Assembly: GCA_030637925.1 (NCBI GenBank) | Contig: DAOWFR010000058.1 | Location: 1 to 26,838 of the forward strand | Direction of reading: 5' to 3' | Origin: Methanobacteriota archaeon | GTDB lineage: Archaea; Nanobdellota; Nanobdellia; Woesearchaeales; SM23-78 | Length of the DNA stretch: 26,838 nucleotides | In this document: positions 6,718 to 14,455 of the stretch, piece by piece | How positions within the stretch are numbered: position 1 is the stretch's first letter | Layout: every line of letters starts with the position of its first letter | Program-made: the position numbers and the translations under genes | Notes under the pieces: model-generated | Seen by the model: the letters and a program-made list of their open reading frames with translations, nothing else | The model's database searches: none | What the model was told of the DNA's origin: nothing

Positions 6718-7260
6718 ATGATTATAACTCTCGGTGGAAGAGCTGGTAGTGGCACTTCTAGTGCTGTCAGAGCATTAGCTAAAAGGCTTGGTTATAAGTT
6801 CTATTGCGCAGGTGATATTAGAAGAAAGTTTGCTGTTGACAAAAGCATAACCCTTGCTGAGCTTAATGAGATGGCTGAGAAAGACCCTTACTCTGATAAG
6901 CTGGTTGATGATGAGATGAAGAGGATGAGCAAGACAGAGAATAATCTTGTGGTTGATGCCTGGCTTGGTTTTTATTTTTTCCCTGATAGCATAAAGATTT
7001 TTCTTGATGCTGATATCAAAGTTAGAGCTAAGAGAATTTTAGAGAGAGCTAATTTTGAAGAACATCCTAAGAGTCTTAGAGAAGCTATAAAAATGGTTAA
7101 AGAAAGAGAAGCGTCTGGTATAAGAAGGTATGATAAGCTTTATAGTGTTAATCCTTTTGACCATAATCACTTTGACCTTGTGCTTGATACTACTAATCAT
7201 ACTGTTGAAGAGACAGCAGAGCAGACATATAAGTTTGTGATGAATAAGCTTGAGAAATAG
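6718..7260 (+). CDS. cmk: Cytidylate kinase, archaeal type
   Basis: Phosphorylates CMP (and dCMP) to the diphosphate with ATP. It starts with a P-loop, GGRAGSGTSS (residues 6-15), in which Thr stands where Walker A usually has Lys; this is a known trait of archaeal CMP kinases. The following YCAGDIRR is the nucleotide-monophosphate binding strand, and R-rich lid segments (RAKRILER, REASGIRRYDKLY) and the FDLVLDTT strand fit the family. Length (180) is normal. No ribosome-binding site precedes the ATG, and a TATA-like element about 28 nt upstream suggests a leaderless mRNA. It is convergent with the small acidic protein gene, 4 nt apart. Confidence 0.93.
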   Translation: MIITLGGRAGSGTSSAVRALAKRLGYKFYCAGDIRRKFAVDKSITLAELNEMAEKDPYSDKLVDDEMKRMSKTENNLVVDAWLGFYFFPDSIKIFLDADIKVRAKRILERANFEEHPKSLREAIKMVKEREASGIRRYDKLYSVNPFDHNHFDLVLDTTNHTVEETAEQTYKFVMNKLEK

Positions 7261-7264
7261 GTTT

Positions 7265-7483
7265 TTAGTATTCTTGTTTTTCTGATTCAAATATTGTTTC
7301 TTGTACTTCTCCGTTTATTATGATTTCCTCCGGGGTGATATCTAGTTTATATATTAATTCAAATAGTATGAGATGAGAGAAGATTCTGTCATCTTCTTCC
7401 ACCTCAATTATTACTGGTTCTAGCCTTGTTATTTCTACGGCCTCAGTTACTGTTTTATCTGTAACACCGTTGCAAACATTCAT
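7265..7483 (-). CDS. Small acidic hypothetical protein
   Basis: I do not recognise this 72-residue protein. It is acidic (VIIEVEEDD near the middle, EEIIINGEVQETIFESEKQEY at the end), has no membrane helix and holds one Cys. It could form a small beta/alpha domain. The ATG at 7483 is preceded by AGGAG at suitable spacing on its strand, and a TATA box (CATTTAAATA, 7531-7540) lies upstream. A near-perfect palindrome sits at the predicted transcription start. It is divergent from the HD-domain gene, so the two may share control. Composition and signals suggest a real gene, but it could be a short spurious frame. Confidence 0.5.
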   Translation of the reverse strand: MNVCNGVTDKTVTEAVEITRLEPVIIEVEEDDRIFSHLILFELIYKLDITPEEIIINGEVQETIFESEKQEY

Positions 7484-7494
7484 TTATATGACTC

Positions 7495-7518
7495 CTAGTA
7501 TCCTTTTTATGATACTAG
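7495..7518 (-). promoter_or_regulatory. Palindrome at the predicted start of the small acidic gene, possible operator
   Basis: Arms CTAGTATC (7495-7502) and GATACTAG (7511-7518) are perfect reverse complements with an 8-nt spacer. The centre (7506) coincides with the transcription start predicted from the minus-strand TATA box at 7531-7540. Position and symmetry fit a dimeric repressor site. Confidence 0.45.
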
Positions 7519-7550
7519 TAGTTATTGTGGTATTTAAATGTTTCGGTAAT

Positions 7551-7577
7551 ATTTAAATAAAGGTTCTTATTTAGAAC
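7551..7577 (+). promoter_or_regulatory. Promoter of the HD-domain gene with inverted repeat
   Basis: ATTTAAATA (7551-7559) is centred 28 nt before the ATG at 7583, which fits a leaderless transcript. Between box and start lies an inverted repeat, GTTCT (7563-7567) and AGAAC (7573-7577), with a 5-nt spacer, which could be an operator. Confidence 0.5.
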
Positions 7578-7582
7578 AGATA

Positions 7583-8149
7583 ATGCCTTCAAAATTATAT
7601 CAACAAGTAGAAGAATTTGTAGAGGACTCATTCACAAAAGCAGGAAAAGCCCATCAAATAAAGCATTTTAAAAGAACAGCTTACTGGGTTAAGCAACTAA
7701 GACCTGATGCGGATGATGCCTTACTAATCTCTGCAGTAGCACATGATATTGAAAGAGCATATAGACAAAAGGATCTTCTGGAAAAAAAGCATACAGCAGG
7801 TTTTACTCATAAAGAATTCTTTGGGCCTCATCAAGATCGAGGCGCAGAAATCATCGAAGACTTTCTAAAAAAGCAAGGTGCTGCTCAAGAACTCGTAGAT
7901 AGAGTTAAAATGTTGGTTTCAAAACATGAAGAGGGAGGGAACGAAGACCAAAATTTAGTAAAAGATGCAGATAGTGTTAGTTTTTTTGAGAATAATGTTG
8001 AACATTTTTTAACTGATAAAATCGATGAGGTTGGAAAAGAAAAAGTAAAGATGAAATTAGACTGGATGTTTAATAGAATTAGTTCTGAGAAAGCTAAACA
8101 AATTACTAGGCCTTGGTATGAACAAGCAATAAAGAGGCTGGGGTATTAA
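7583..8149 (+). CDS. HD-domain phosphohydrolase-like protein
   Basis: Probable metal-dependent phosphohydrolase of the HD superfamily. The metal ligands are visible in order: H28 (in HQIKHF), H54-D55 (AVAHDIERAY), a possible H115 (VSKHEEGG) and D128/D130 (KDADSVSFFE). The protein is soluble and nearly all helical, as usual for the family. The substrate is unknown; relatives act on nucleotides, cyclic nucleotides or other phosphoesters. The gene is divergent from the small acidic protein and convergent with the GT81-like gene. The promoter spacing predicts no leader, and a short inverted repeat lies between TATA box and start. Confidence 0.8.
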   Translation: MPSKLYQQVEEFVEDSFTKAGKAHQIKHFKRTAYWVKQLRPDADDALLISAVAHDIERAYRQKDLLEKKHTAGFTHKEFFGPHQDRGAEIIEDFLKKQGAAQELVDRVKMLVSKHEEGGNEDQNLVKDADSVSFFENNVEHFLTDKIDEVGKEKVKMKLDWMFNRISSEKAKQITRPWYEQAIKRLGY

Positions 8150-8161
8150 TTTTTTATTTCT

Positions 8162-9469
8162 TTATTTTCTCATTTCCTTGAGGAAAGGGTTCTGGTCCTC
8201 TACTATGTCCATAAATCTATCCCTATAGATAACAGGGATTTTCTCAACATTTGGAAGTTGTGCTAACTCTCGAGGGTGTTCTTTATATGTAGAATAAGCA
8301 AGCTCAAAGCAATCTATACACATATCTCTTACATCTCTTTCTTCTGGATCAAAATCAAAGCTGGGTCTGTTCTTGGTTACAACAAGAGTGCCATTTAACA
8401 TTTCATTACCAGTATTCTTTAAATGTGATTTTATGCTTTCATATACTGCTTTTTCTGATAATTCTTTTACTCCGCCTGCATCTATTTTTCTAAGAATAAA
8501 CTTATCAATATCAACTCCCATTTTATATAGTCCTTTCTCTGGGTCATCACTGCTTAAAGGGCTATGTTCATGATCATAAATTATCAGATCTGCCTGTCCA
8601 ATTCTCTTGTTTTTACCATACATATTTAACAACATTCCTATTTCAAGAGCCCTATCAGGCGGGATTTCCATTTCATGTATAAGGTCAGGGTCTATTGCAA
8701 TTTCTCCTGATAGGTGATATTTATAAGAACCCAAATATTCCCTTATATCTCCTACATATGTATTATTCCCAATTAGTGAACGTTTTAGAGCAAGTAACAA
8801 GGAACCGATTAAGTGTCTTCTCATCCGTCCCATGAAATAGTTAAACTTGTCTTTTTTTCTCACTCTTTCATAATATGCTTTTACAAAGTTCATATTTGTT
8901 TGGGGATGAATAATTGGGTGAACAAGAAATGGAACAAAAGTTTCATTATAAACAGATGGATGTATATCCATATCATGAGCAACACAAACAGGAGCCTTGG
9001 CATCCTTGTATCTGTTTTTTTGCTCAAAAACATAAATTAATGTTTTCCATAGATTTAAACCTTTTCCAGGAAGTATGTTATAGTTTCTTTCAGTCTTTAG
9101 TTTCTTCTCCCATTGCTTTATTCTAGGGTCATCATTCCATATAACAACAGCCCTGTAAGGGAACTCTGGTAAGAGTTGTCTAAAAATATCAGTCATTTCT
9201 TTTTCTGCTTGATCAAAACCAATAATTAGTTCATTAGGATATTTTTGAGTGCTTAAGGTAGTCAGAATGTGATTTGCTGATGATGTTAACCTTGGATTTC
9301 CTGATTTTAAAGAGTCTAAATCAATACTGTGTTTTTTAGTAGAAGGAATAAAAATACTTACAGGTTTAAGTGGTTTGTTTCTTTCAATCTGGTTTATAAC
9401 CTCCTCTAAATCTTTTTTAGGTGTTCTTCCAAAATCATAAGTATATCCGTCATAATGAGCTACTGTCAT
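8162..9469 (-). CDS. GT81-like glycosyltransferase (glucosyl-3-phosphoglycerate synthase family)
   Basis: GT-A fold glycosyltransferase. Seen: an N-terminal nucleotide-sugar region (VSIFIPS near 37-43), GKGLNLWKTL (135-144), a metal-binding HDMD (165-168) in the place of the DxD motif, then FVKAYYER and EIGML, all in the order found in glucosyl-3-phosphoglycerate synthases. Such enzymes move glucose to 3-phosphoglycerate on the way to glucosylglycerate, a compatible solute. At 435 residues it is longer than the bacterial GpgS near 320-330, mostly at the C-terminus, and no partner phosphatase is nearby, so the acceptor is uncertain. A TATA-like box centred 29 nt upstream suggests a leaderless mRNA. 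Confidence 0.75.
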   Translation of the reverse strand: MTVAHYDGYTYDFGRTPKKDLEEVINQIERNKPLKPVSIFIPSTKKHSIDLDSLKSGNPRLTSSANHILTTLSTQKYPNELIIGFDQAEKEMTDIFRQLLPEFPYRAVVIWNDDPRIKQWEKKLKTERNYNILPGKGLNLWKTLIYVFEQKNRYKDAKAPVCVAHDMDIHPSVYNETFVPFLVHPIIHPQTNMNFVKAYYERVRKKDKFNYFMGRMRRHLIGSLLLALKRSLIGNNTYVGDIREYLGSYKYHLSGEIAIDPDLIHEMEIPPDRALEIGMLLNMYGKNKRIGQADLIIYDHEHSPLSSDDPEKGLYKMGVDIDKFILRKIDAGGVKELSEKAVYESIKSHLKNTGNEMLNGTLVVTKNRPSFDFDPEERDVRDMCIDCFELAYSTYKEHPRELAQLPNVEKIPVIYRDRFMDIVEDQNPFLKEMRK

Positions 9470-9493
9470 AATCTTGTTTTAGGAATACCTCAT

Positions 9494-9503
9494 CATTTAA
9501 AAA
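9494..9503 (-). promoter_or_regulatory. TATA box of the GT81-like gene
   Basis: On the minus strand TTTTTAAATG, centred about 29 nt before the start codon at 9469, without a ribosome-binding site between: leaderless arrangement. Confidence 0.5.
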
Positions 9504-9543
9504 CCTTACTCACTTTAGAGTGGTTTTAACCTTTTTAATTAAT

Positions 9544-9551
9544 TTTTTATA
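9544..9551 (+). promoter_or_regulatory. TATA box of rtcA
   Basis: T-rich box TTTTTATA centred about 29 nt before the ATG at 9577. This supports 9577 as start and argues against the in-frame ATG/GTG codons further upstream. Confidence 0.5.
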
Positions 9552-9576
9552 CCCTTTCAAATCTCCTCTTATCATT

Positions 9577-10620
9577 ATGATTGAACTTGATGGCAGCCAT
9601 GGGGAAGGAGGGGGAGCTATTCTTAGACAGGCACTTGCTCTTAGCATGGCCACAGGCAAGGCTTTTAGGATAAATAATATCAGAAAAGGAAGATGTAATC
9701 CTGGGCTTGCACCTCAGCATCTGAGTGGGGTTAATAGTGCATCAACTCTGTGCAATGGAGAGGTTAGTGGTAATACTATTGGTAGCACAGAAATATCTTT
9801 TAAGCCAGGAGAGATTAAAGGAGGGAGTCATAAGATTGATATAGGAACAGCAGGCTCAATAACCCTCTTACTCCAATCATTATTATTACCTAGTATTTTC
9901 TGTGGAAAAAAGGTTTCTTTTAGTATCATAGGAGGCACTGATGTGAAGTGGTCCCAGCCCTATGATTATTTTAAGTTTGTTTTTCTTCCTCAGATGAACA
10001 GGTACGCTGATATAGAGGCTAATCTTTTTAAAAGAGGTTATTACCCAAAAGGAGGAGGAGAAATAAAAGTTATTATTAATGGCAAGTATACTCTTAATGA
10101 TGAAATACCTTCTATTCTTTTATTAGAGCAAAAAAAGCTTTTGCAAATTAAAGGGATTAGTCACGCATCAATTGATTTAGAGAATGCAAGGGTTGCTGAG
10201 AGACAAGCAGAGAGTGCCAGGCTTGATCTTGATAAGTTAAAAGTTCCTTTTAATGTAAAGCATGAGTACTCAAAGACTTATAGCACTGGCTCTGGCATAA
10301 CATTATGGGCTGTTTATGGAGAAGAGGAGATAGATTTTAACAATCCATTAATCCTTGGAGCTGATGGCCTTGGAGAAAGAAATAAGAGAGCAGAGGTTGT
10401 TGGCAGAGAAGCAGCTGATAATCTTCTTAAGGTTATTAATTCAGGAGCTGCTGCTGATAAATACTTGGCAGACCAGCTCATACCCTTCATGGCATTAGCA
10501 GGTGGCTTGGTAAAAACCAGTGAAATAACCAATCATGTCAAGTCAAACATTTATGTTGCAGAGAAGTTCCTGGGTGTTAAGTTCAGTATAAAAGATACTG
10601 TTATTAGTTGTGAGAAATAA
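9577..10620 (+). CDS. rtcA: RNA 3'-terminal phosphate cyclase
   Basis: Converts RNA 3'-phosphate ends to 2',3'-cyclic phosphate through an adenylated histidine. Seen: the start MIELDGSHGEGGGAILRQAL, GLAPQHLSG, KGGSHKIDIGTAGSITLLLQ, RGYYPKGGGE and ADQLIPFMALAGG, all family hallmarks. The adenylation histidine is H320 in NHVKSNI, aligned with the His of E. coli and human enzymes. I start at 9577 because the conserved domain begins there and a TATA box lies 29 nt upstream; a longer reading from 9520 adds 19 hydrophobic residues without family support. Length (347) is normal. It is convergent with the SDR gene, 4 nt apart. Confidence 0.95.
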   Translation: MIELDGSHGEGGGAILRQALALSMATGKAFRINNIRKGRCNPGLAPQHLSGVNSASTLCNGEVSGNTIGSTEISFKPGEIKGGSHKIDIGTAGSITLLLQSLLLPSIFCGKKVSFSIIGGTDVKWSQPYDYFKFVFLPQMNRYADIEANLFKRGYYPKGGGEIKVIINGKYTLNDEIPSILLLEQKKLLQIKGISHASIDLENARVAERQAESARLDLDKLKVPFNVKHEYSKTYSTGSGITLWAVYGEEEIDFNNPLILGADGLGERNKRAEVVGREAADNLLKVINSGAAADKYLADQLIPFMALAGGLVKTSEITNHVKSNIYVAEKFLGVKFSIKDTVISCEK

Positions 10621-10624
10621 TTAA

Positions 10625-11536
10625 TTAATCTTCTTTTTTAAACCAATCAATGTACGACCTTAACCCATCTTCTAAACTTATTTTAGGATTAAAACCTAAT
10701 TTTCTTGCTTTAGAAATATCTGCCCTAAGCTTCATAACTTCATTAGGTCTAGAACCCTCATAGACTGGTCTTAAATCAAAATCAAATAATTTAATTATTA
10801 AATTAGCTAAACTGTTGATAGAAACATCTTTTCCAGTTCCAAAATTAATTGGTTTTCCGTAAAGATCTGATTTGAACATTATTTCATAAGCTTGAAGTGC
10901 ATCATTAATGTACATGAAGTCTCTTGTCTGAGTTCCATTGCCCGATATTTCAGGAGGTTCACCTTCGGATATTCTTTTTACAAAAACAGGAATAACAGCA
11001 CCATAACTATCATTTCTTTGTAAAGGTCCATAAATATTAAAACTTCTTGAGATACTTACTCTAACTTTATATTTTGTTGCATACTCTATACATATTTCTT
11101 CAGCTTGTTTTTTGCTTACTGCATAAGGGCTATGTGGCTTTAAGGGATGTTCTTCAGAAATAGATTTGGTTTGTGCTGTTCCATACACTTCACAACTACT
11201 TGCAAAAATCAATCTTTTCTTATGTTTTTTACATGCTTTAAGAACATTTTCTGTACCACCAACATTTACCTTGAAAGTTAGGTCAGGTTCAATATAAGAT
11301 CTGTTAACATCAGATTGAGCAGCTAAATGATAAACAACATCAATTTCTCCTATCAATTTATCAATTAATGTAGCATCTCTAACATCTCCTCTCATACAAT
11401 CAATCTCTGCTCCACATGGATAGTCAAAATTATCTAGTCCTATGACATTATCACCTTGCTGAGATAGTCTGTTAAATAAATGGTATCCGATAAATCCGGC
11501 AGCACCTGTAACTAATATGTTTTTATTTGTTTTCAT
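10625..11536 (-). CDS. NAD-dependent nucleotide-sugar epimerase/dehydratase (SDR)
   Basis: Extended short-chain dehydrogenase acting on a nucleotide sugar, probably UDP-glucose/galactose 4-epimerase-like. Seen: NAD-binding GAAGFIG (11-17), the acidic end of strand 2 (LDNFD), YHLAAQSDV (69-77), SSCEVYGT, the catalytic Y138-x3-K142 (SPYAVSK), and the substrate loop RDFMYINDA (205-213). The serine before CEVYG takes the place of the usual active-site Ser/Thr. Length (303) is typical. It lies in a region with glycosyltransferases and a second SDR, which fits a supply of activated sugars for surface glycans. The exact sugar cannot be read from sequence. Confidence 0.88.
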   Translation of the reverse strand: MKTNKNILVTGAAGFIGYHLFNRLSQQGDNVIGLDNFDYPCGAEIDCMRGDVRDATLIDKLIGEIDVVYHLAAQSDVNRSYIEPDLTFKVNVGGTENVLKACKKHKKRLIFASSCEVYGTAQTKSISEEHPLKPHSPYAVSKKQAEEICIEYATKYKVRVSISRSFNIYGPLQRNDSYGAVIPVFVKRISEGEPPEISGNGTQTRDFMYINDALQAYEIMFKSDLYGKPINFGTGKDVSINSLANLIIKLFDFDLRPVYEGSRPNEVMKLRADISKARKLGFNPKISLEDGLRSYIDWFKKED

Positions 11537-11632
11537 TAAATAATGAAGAACATCAGATTATTTTTAAATGTTAGCTTTATCTTCTTTTCTTTGATAACTT
11601 TCTTTGTAGATTGAATTAGTCCTAAGAAACAA

Positions 11633-13210
11633 TCAACCCCCGCTGCCCTCCATCTCTGCGAGTTTGATATCATTGTATAACTCTCCTATTGCAGTGTGGA
11701 GCATGTCTTCATCACTGGTCTTGAGCTTCATAGTGTTATAAGCCTCTCTTAGCTTCATATAAACCTTCTTAGCCTCTGAAATGTTTTTCTCTCTTATCAA
11801 GGCCTTGCACTCATCAATCATGTTATAAACCTCTAGATGAGATGCCTTTAGAATATCCTTTTCCTCAAACTTAGGCTCTACAAGAGGTTTTCCTCTTAGT
11901 TCTGACTCCAAGTAGTCAGAAAAGCCTTCTTCTTTTATCTTTTCCTCTGTTCTTTCAAGTCTTTTCTGAGCTTGCCTCAGAGCTTCTTCTCGCTCTCTTA
12001 TCTCTTCTTCTAATCCATCATTTAACTCTAGCCTCTCATAAATCTCTTTCATTCCTTTTTGCAGCTTCTGATAATCCTTTCTCATAGCAGGCAGTTTCTC
12101 TAATAACTCCTCTGCCTCTGCTTTGTCTTTTCTAAGTTGTTTTTCTTTCTGTGCCATCTCCTGTTTATCCTTTATGAACTGCTTATTCCTGAAGTCATAC
12201 TTGTTAGCCTCGCCAGAAACCAAAATCTTCTGCTGCTCTAATAACTGCTTTTCCTGCTCTAATCTTTGTCTTTCCTCATCTAGCTTTGCCTTTTCTTCTT
12301 CTCTTATATCCACTCTTATCTTTTCTATGAGTTCTTTCTCAAGCTCTTTTATGGGTTTATCAAGAGCCTTGGCTTTTGGTTTTTTTGTCTTTTTGACTTG
12401 TTTTTCCTTTACTTTCCTTTTTTTAACAGGCGCAATCTTAATGGGTTGAGGTTTAACTTCTTCCTGCTTTTCTTCTTCTTTTTCTATGGTTAATGGTTCT
12501 TCTATTTTTTCAGGCTTTTCTTCCAAGCTTACTTCTGGCTCATACCCAATGCCTTTCTCTTGTTCAAACTTCTTCCTCTTAATACCCTTTGCAAGTTCCT
12601 TAACATCCTTTGGTATAACCTCTTCAATGAACTCAGTCTTAAGAGGCTTTTTACCAGTCTCTACTTTGGGTTTTACTTCCTTTACAAACCCAGACCCTTT
12701 TTTTAAAGACTTCTTAACCTTAACCTCTTGTGTCCAATCAGTCTCATGGGGTTCTGGAAGAACTAGTTCTTCAGCCATCTCTTCTTCTTTCTTTGCTTTT
12801 GGCTCTATCTTTTTGGGCTCCTCAAGAATCTCTTTTTCTATGGGTAAGGGTTCTTCTATTTCTTCTATTTCAGGCAGTTCAAAAGCTTCCTTTTCTGTCT
12901 CCTCTTTTCCTTCTTCTCTCTCTTCTTCTTTCTTTGCTTTTGGTTCTATCCTTGGAGGCTCACCAACTTCCTCTTTAATAGGAGGCTCCAAACCTAGACG
13001 CTCCCTGACCTCATCAAGCTTAATATCCTCTGGAACCTCAGGAACAGGTTCTTCTTTTTTTTCTATTTCCCCAAGAGGAATAGAAGGCTCAGAGGGCTTT
13101 TGCTTTTTCTTCTTGAACAAGTTACTAAGAACACTTTTCTTTTTTTTCTCTTTCCTAGAAACAAGCTTCTGCTCTCCTGGTGGTGCTGGTGGCAAAATAT
13201 CCTCTGACAA
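11633..13210 (-). CDS. Large charged coiled-coil protein, unknown
   Basis: I do not recognise a function. The 525-residue protein has a basic N-terminus (RKEKKKKSVLSNLFKKKK), then about 230 residues rich in Glu, Lys and Pro with near-repeats (IEPKAKKEEE twice; EEPLPIEKE and EEPLTIEKE), a long heptad-like coiled coil (about 285-430), and a C-terminal helical module (YNMIDECKALIREKN to GELYNDIKLAEME, about 460-520). Similar C-terminal modules occur, as far as I recall, in other DPANN proteins. No signal or membrane helix. The start is TTG at 13210, with GGGGTGA five bases upstream and no better ATG. It could be a scaffold linking surface or division components; this is inference. Confidence 0.8.
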   Translation of the reverse strand: MSEDILPPAPPGEQKLVSRKEKKKKSVLSNLFKKKKQKPSEPSIPLGEIEKKEEPVPEVPEDIKLDEVRERLGLEPPIKEEVGEPPRIEPKAKKEEEREEGKEETEKEAFELPEIEEIEEPLPIEKEILEEPKKIEPKAKKEEEMAEELVLPEPHETDWTQEVKVKKSLKKGSGFVKEVKPKVETGKKPLKTEFIEEVIPKDVKELAKGIKRKKFEQEKGIGYEPEVSLEEKPEKIEEPLTIEKEEEKQEEVKPQPIKIAPVKKRKVKEKQVKKTKKPKAKALDKPIKELEKELIEKIRVDIREEEKAKLDEERQRLEQEKQLLEQQKILVSGEANKYDFRNKQFIKDKQEMAQKEKQLRKDKAEAEELLEKLPAMRKDYQKLQKGMKEIYERLELNDGLEEEIREREEALRQAQKRLERTEEKIKEEGFSDYLESELRGKPLVEPKFEEKDILKASHLEVYNMIDECKALIREKNISEAKKVYMKLREAYNTMKLKTSDEDMLHTAIGELYNDIKLAEMEGSGG

Positions 13211-13275
13211 TTATTCACCCCTTTTCTCTAAACTTAATCTACCCCAGAGTATAAAAACTTTTTGGTGAATTATTT

Positions 13276-14418
13276 CTAGAACCGGTTAAAATGTTTTCTT
13301 AAACCTTTGAGATTGGGCACATCCTTCATCATTTCCTGCCAAAGCTTTTGAAACTCAAAGTATCTGGGAGCATTAACAACAGCATGAACCTTTGCATCCT
13401 TAAAAACAAGCTCTGCATTTTTGAAACTTTCTTTGTAAGAAACATAATCTTTCCTTTTTAAAGATCTCTTAGCATAGTTAACACTGGTAACAACAGCCCT
13501 GTAATCCAGGTCATCTTTTAAGAATATGGCAGGATAAGGCTCTAACTGTCTTATGCTTATTTTGTTGAAATATTTAAGTTTTTCACGAGTATATATAAAT
13601 CTGTAAATGTCCTGCCTTAGTTTATCCCAGTATTGGACGGATTTTTTTGGGGGGAGGTGTTTTATTTTTAACTTATTATCAAGGAGAAACTCAAAGCCGA
13701 ACTGCTTGGCATTTATCATATAATCAGTGTCTTCCCCTCTTGGGCAGTTTGGATCAAATGATAATTTGGTATAAATGTTTTTATGCAGAACCATTATCCC
13801 TCCAAAGGCCATTGTTGTTTGGTTTAATCTTTTCTTTTACTTAATTGTCTTTTCCAATGCTTCGTTTATGTATGTTTCCTTTAACCATAGCTTTCTTTTT
13901 ATAGGGCTTTTCTGAATCAATTTATAACCATTGCCCTCATATATGTAATACCCGGTTTTAGCGTATAAGATTTTTCCCCTATATATATCCCCTATAAATT
14001 CTAAAGCTCTATCAATAAATTTCTTATTCTCAACCACTTCATCATCATCAATCATTAAAATGACTTTTGACCTTAAAATGTTGGCAACGACCAGCATGAT
14101 ATTCCGAAAATTTGAGTAACCCTTAAAAGTAAGTCTTTGAGCAATCCCATTAAATTCCTTGTCAAGCAAAAAATCACACAGAAACTGAATATCGAGCACA
14201 GTAACTTGCATAATCTCGTATCTGGTTTTAAATTTTTGAATAAGTTTATTGTAACCTTCAGTAACTTTATCATCAAGAGGGTCATTTGTATTAAATATTA
14301 TTACCCTGAATTTATCTGAAGGCAATTTCAAAAAACTATTTAACAACCTTGCGAGTATGTACTGGTTTCTGATTTTTTTGCCATACGAAGGAACACATAT
14401 GGTTAGTTTTTGCTGCAT
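13276..14418 (-). pseudogene. GT-A glycosyltransferase interrupted by one in-frame TAA
   Basis: The two halves (193 residues from 14418, and the rest after the stop at 13837-13839) are in the same frame and together match the neighbouring intact paralogue from end to end. Seen: start LTICVPSYGKK, metal motif MIDDDEVVEN, GKTGYY-like AKTGYYIYEG, then after the stop AFGGIMV, the catalytic PRGEDTDYMINAK and IKHLPPKK. In the paralogue the stop position is a His (AIKHKQRF against TIK-stop-KKRL). The second half has an ATG at 13812 but no ribosome-binding site. So this is probably a freshly inactivated gene; alternatives are readthrough, a split protein or a sequence error. A TATA box about 28 nt before 14418 remains. 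Confidence 0.75.
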
Positions 14419-14455
14419 TTTTTAATAATGATTAATGAGGATTATAAATAGTTTT

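Noticed and set aside
6736..6765. CMP kinase P-loop lacking the Walker Lys
   Set aside because: The GSGT form is usual for archaeal CMP kinases, so it is not a sign of inactivation.
9520..9576. N-terminal extension of rtcA
   Set aside because: Nineteen hydrophobic residues before the conserved start, overlapping the TATA box region; it is promoter DNA.
10459..10485. Apparent Tyr where a catalytic His was first expected in rtcA (DKYLADQ)
   Set aside because: The adenylated His lies further on, in NHVKSNI, and is present.
12486..13268. Long Ser/Phe-rich open frame opposite the coiled-coil gene
   Set aside because: It is the mirror of Glu/Lys-rich codons (GAA/AAG read backwards as TTC/CTT), with no start signals.
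13276..13812. Downstream half of the split glycosyltransferase as an independent 178-residue gene
   Set aside because: Its ATG lacks a ribosome-binding site and a promoter, and the eight codons before it still match the intact paralogue, so it is the rest of one gene.
13837..13839. Pyrrolysine or other recoding at the in-frame stop
   Set aside because: The codon is TAA, not TAG or TGA, and the paralogue has an ordinary His there.
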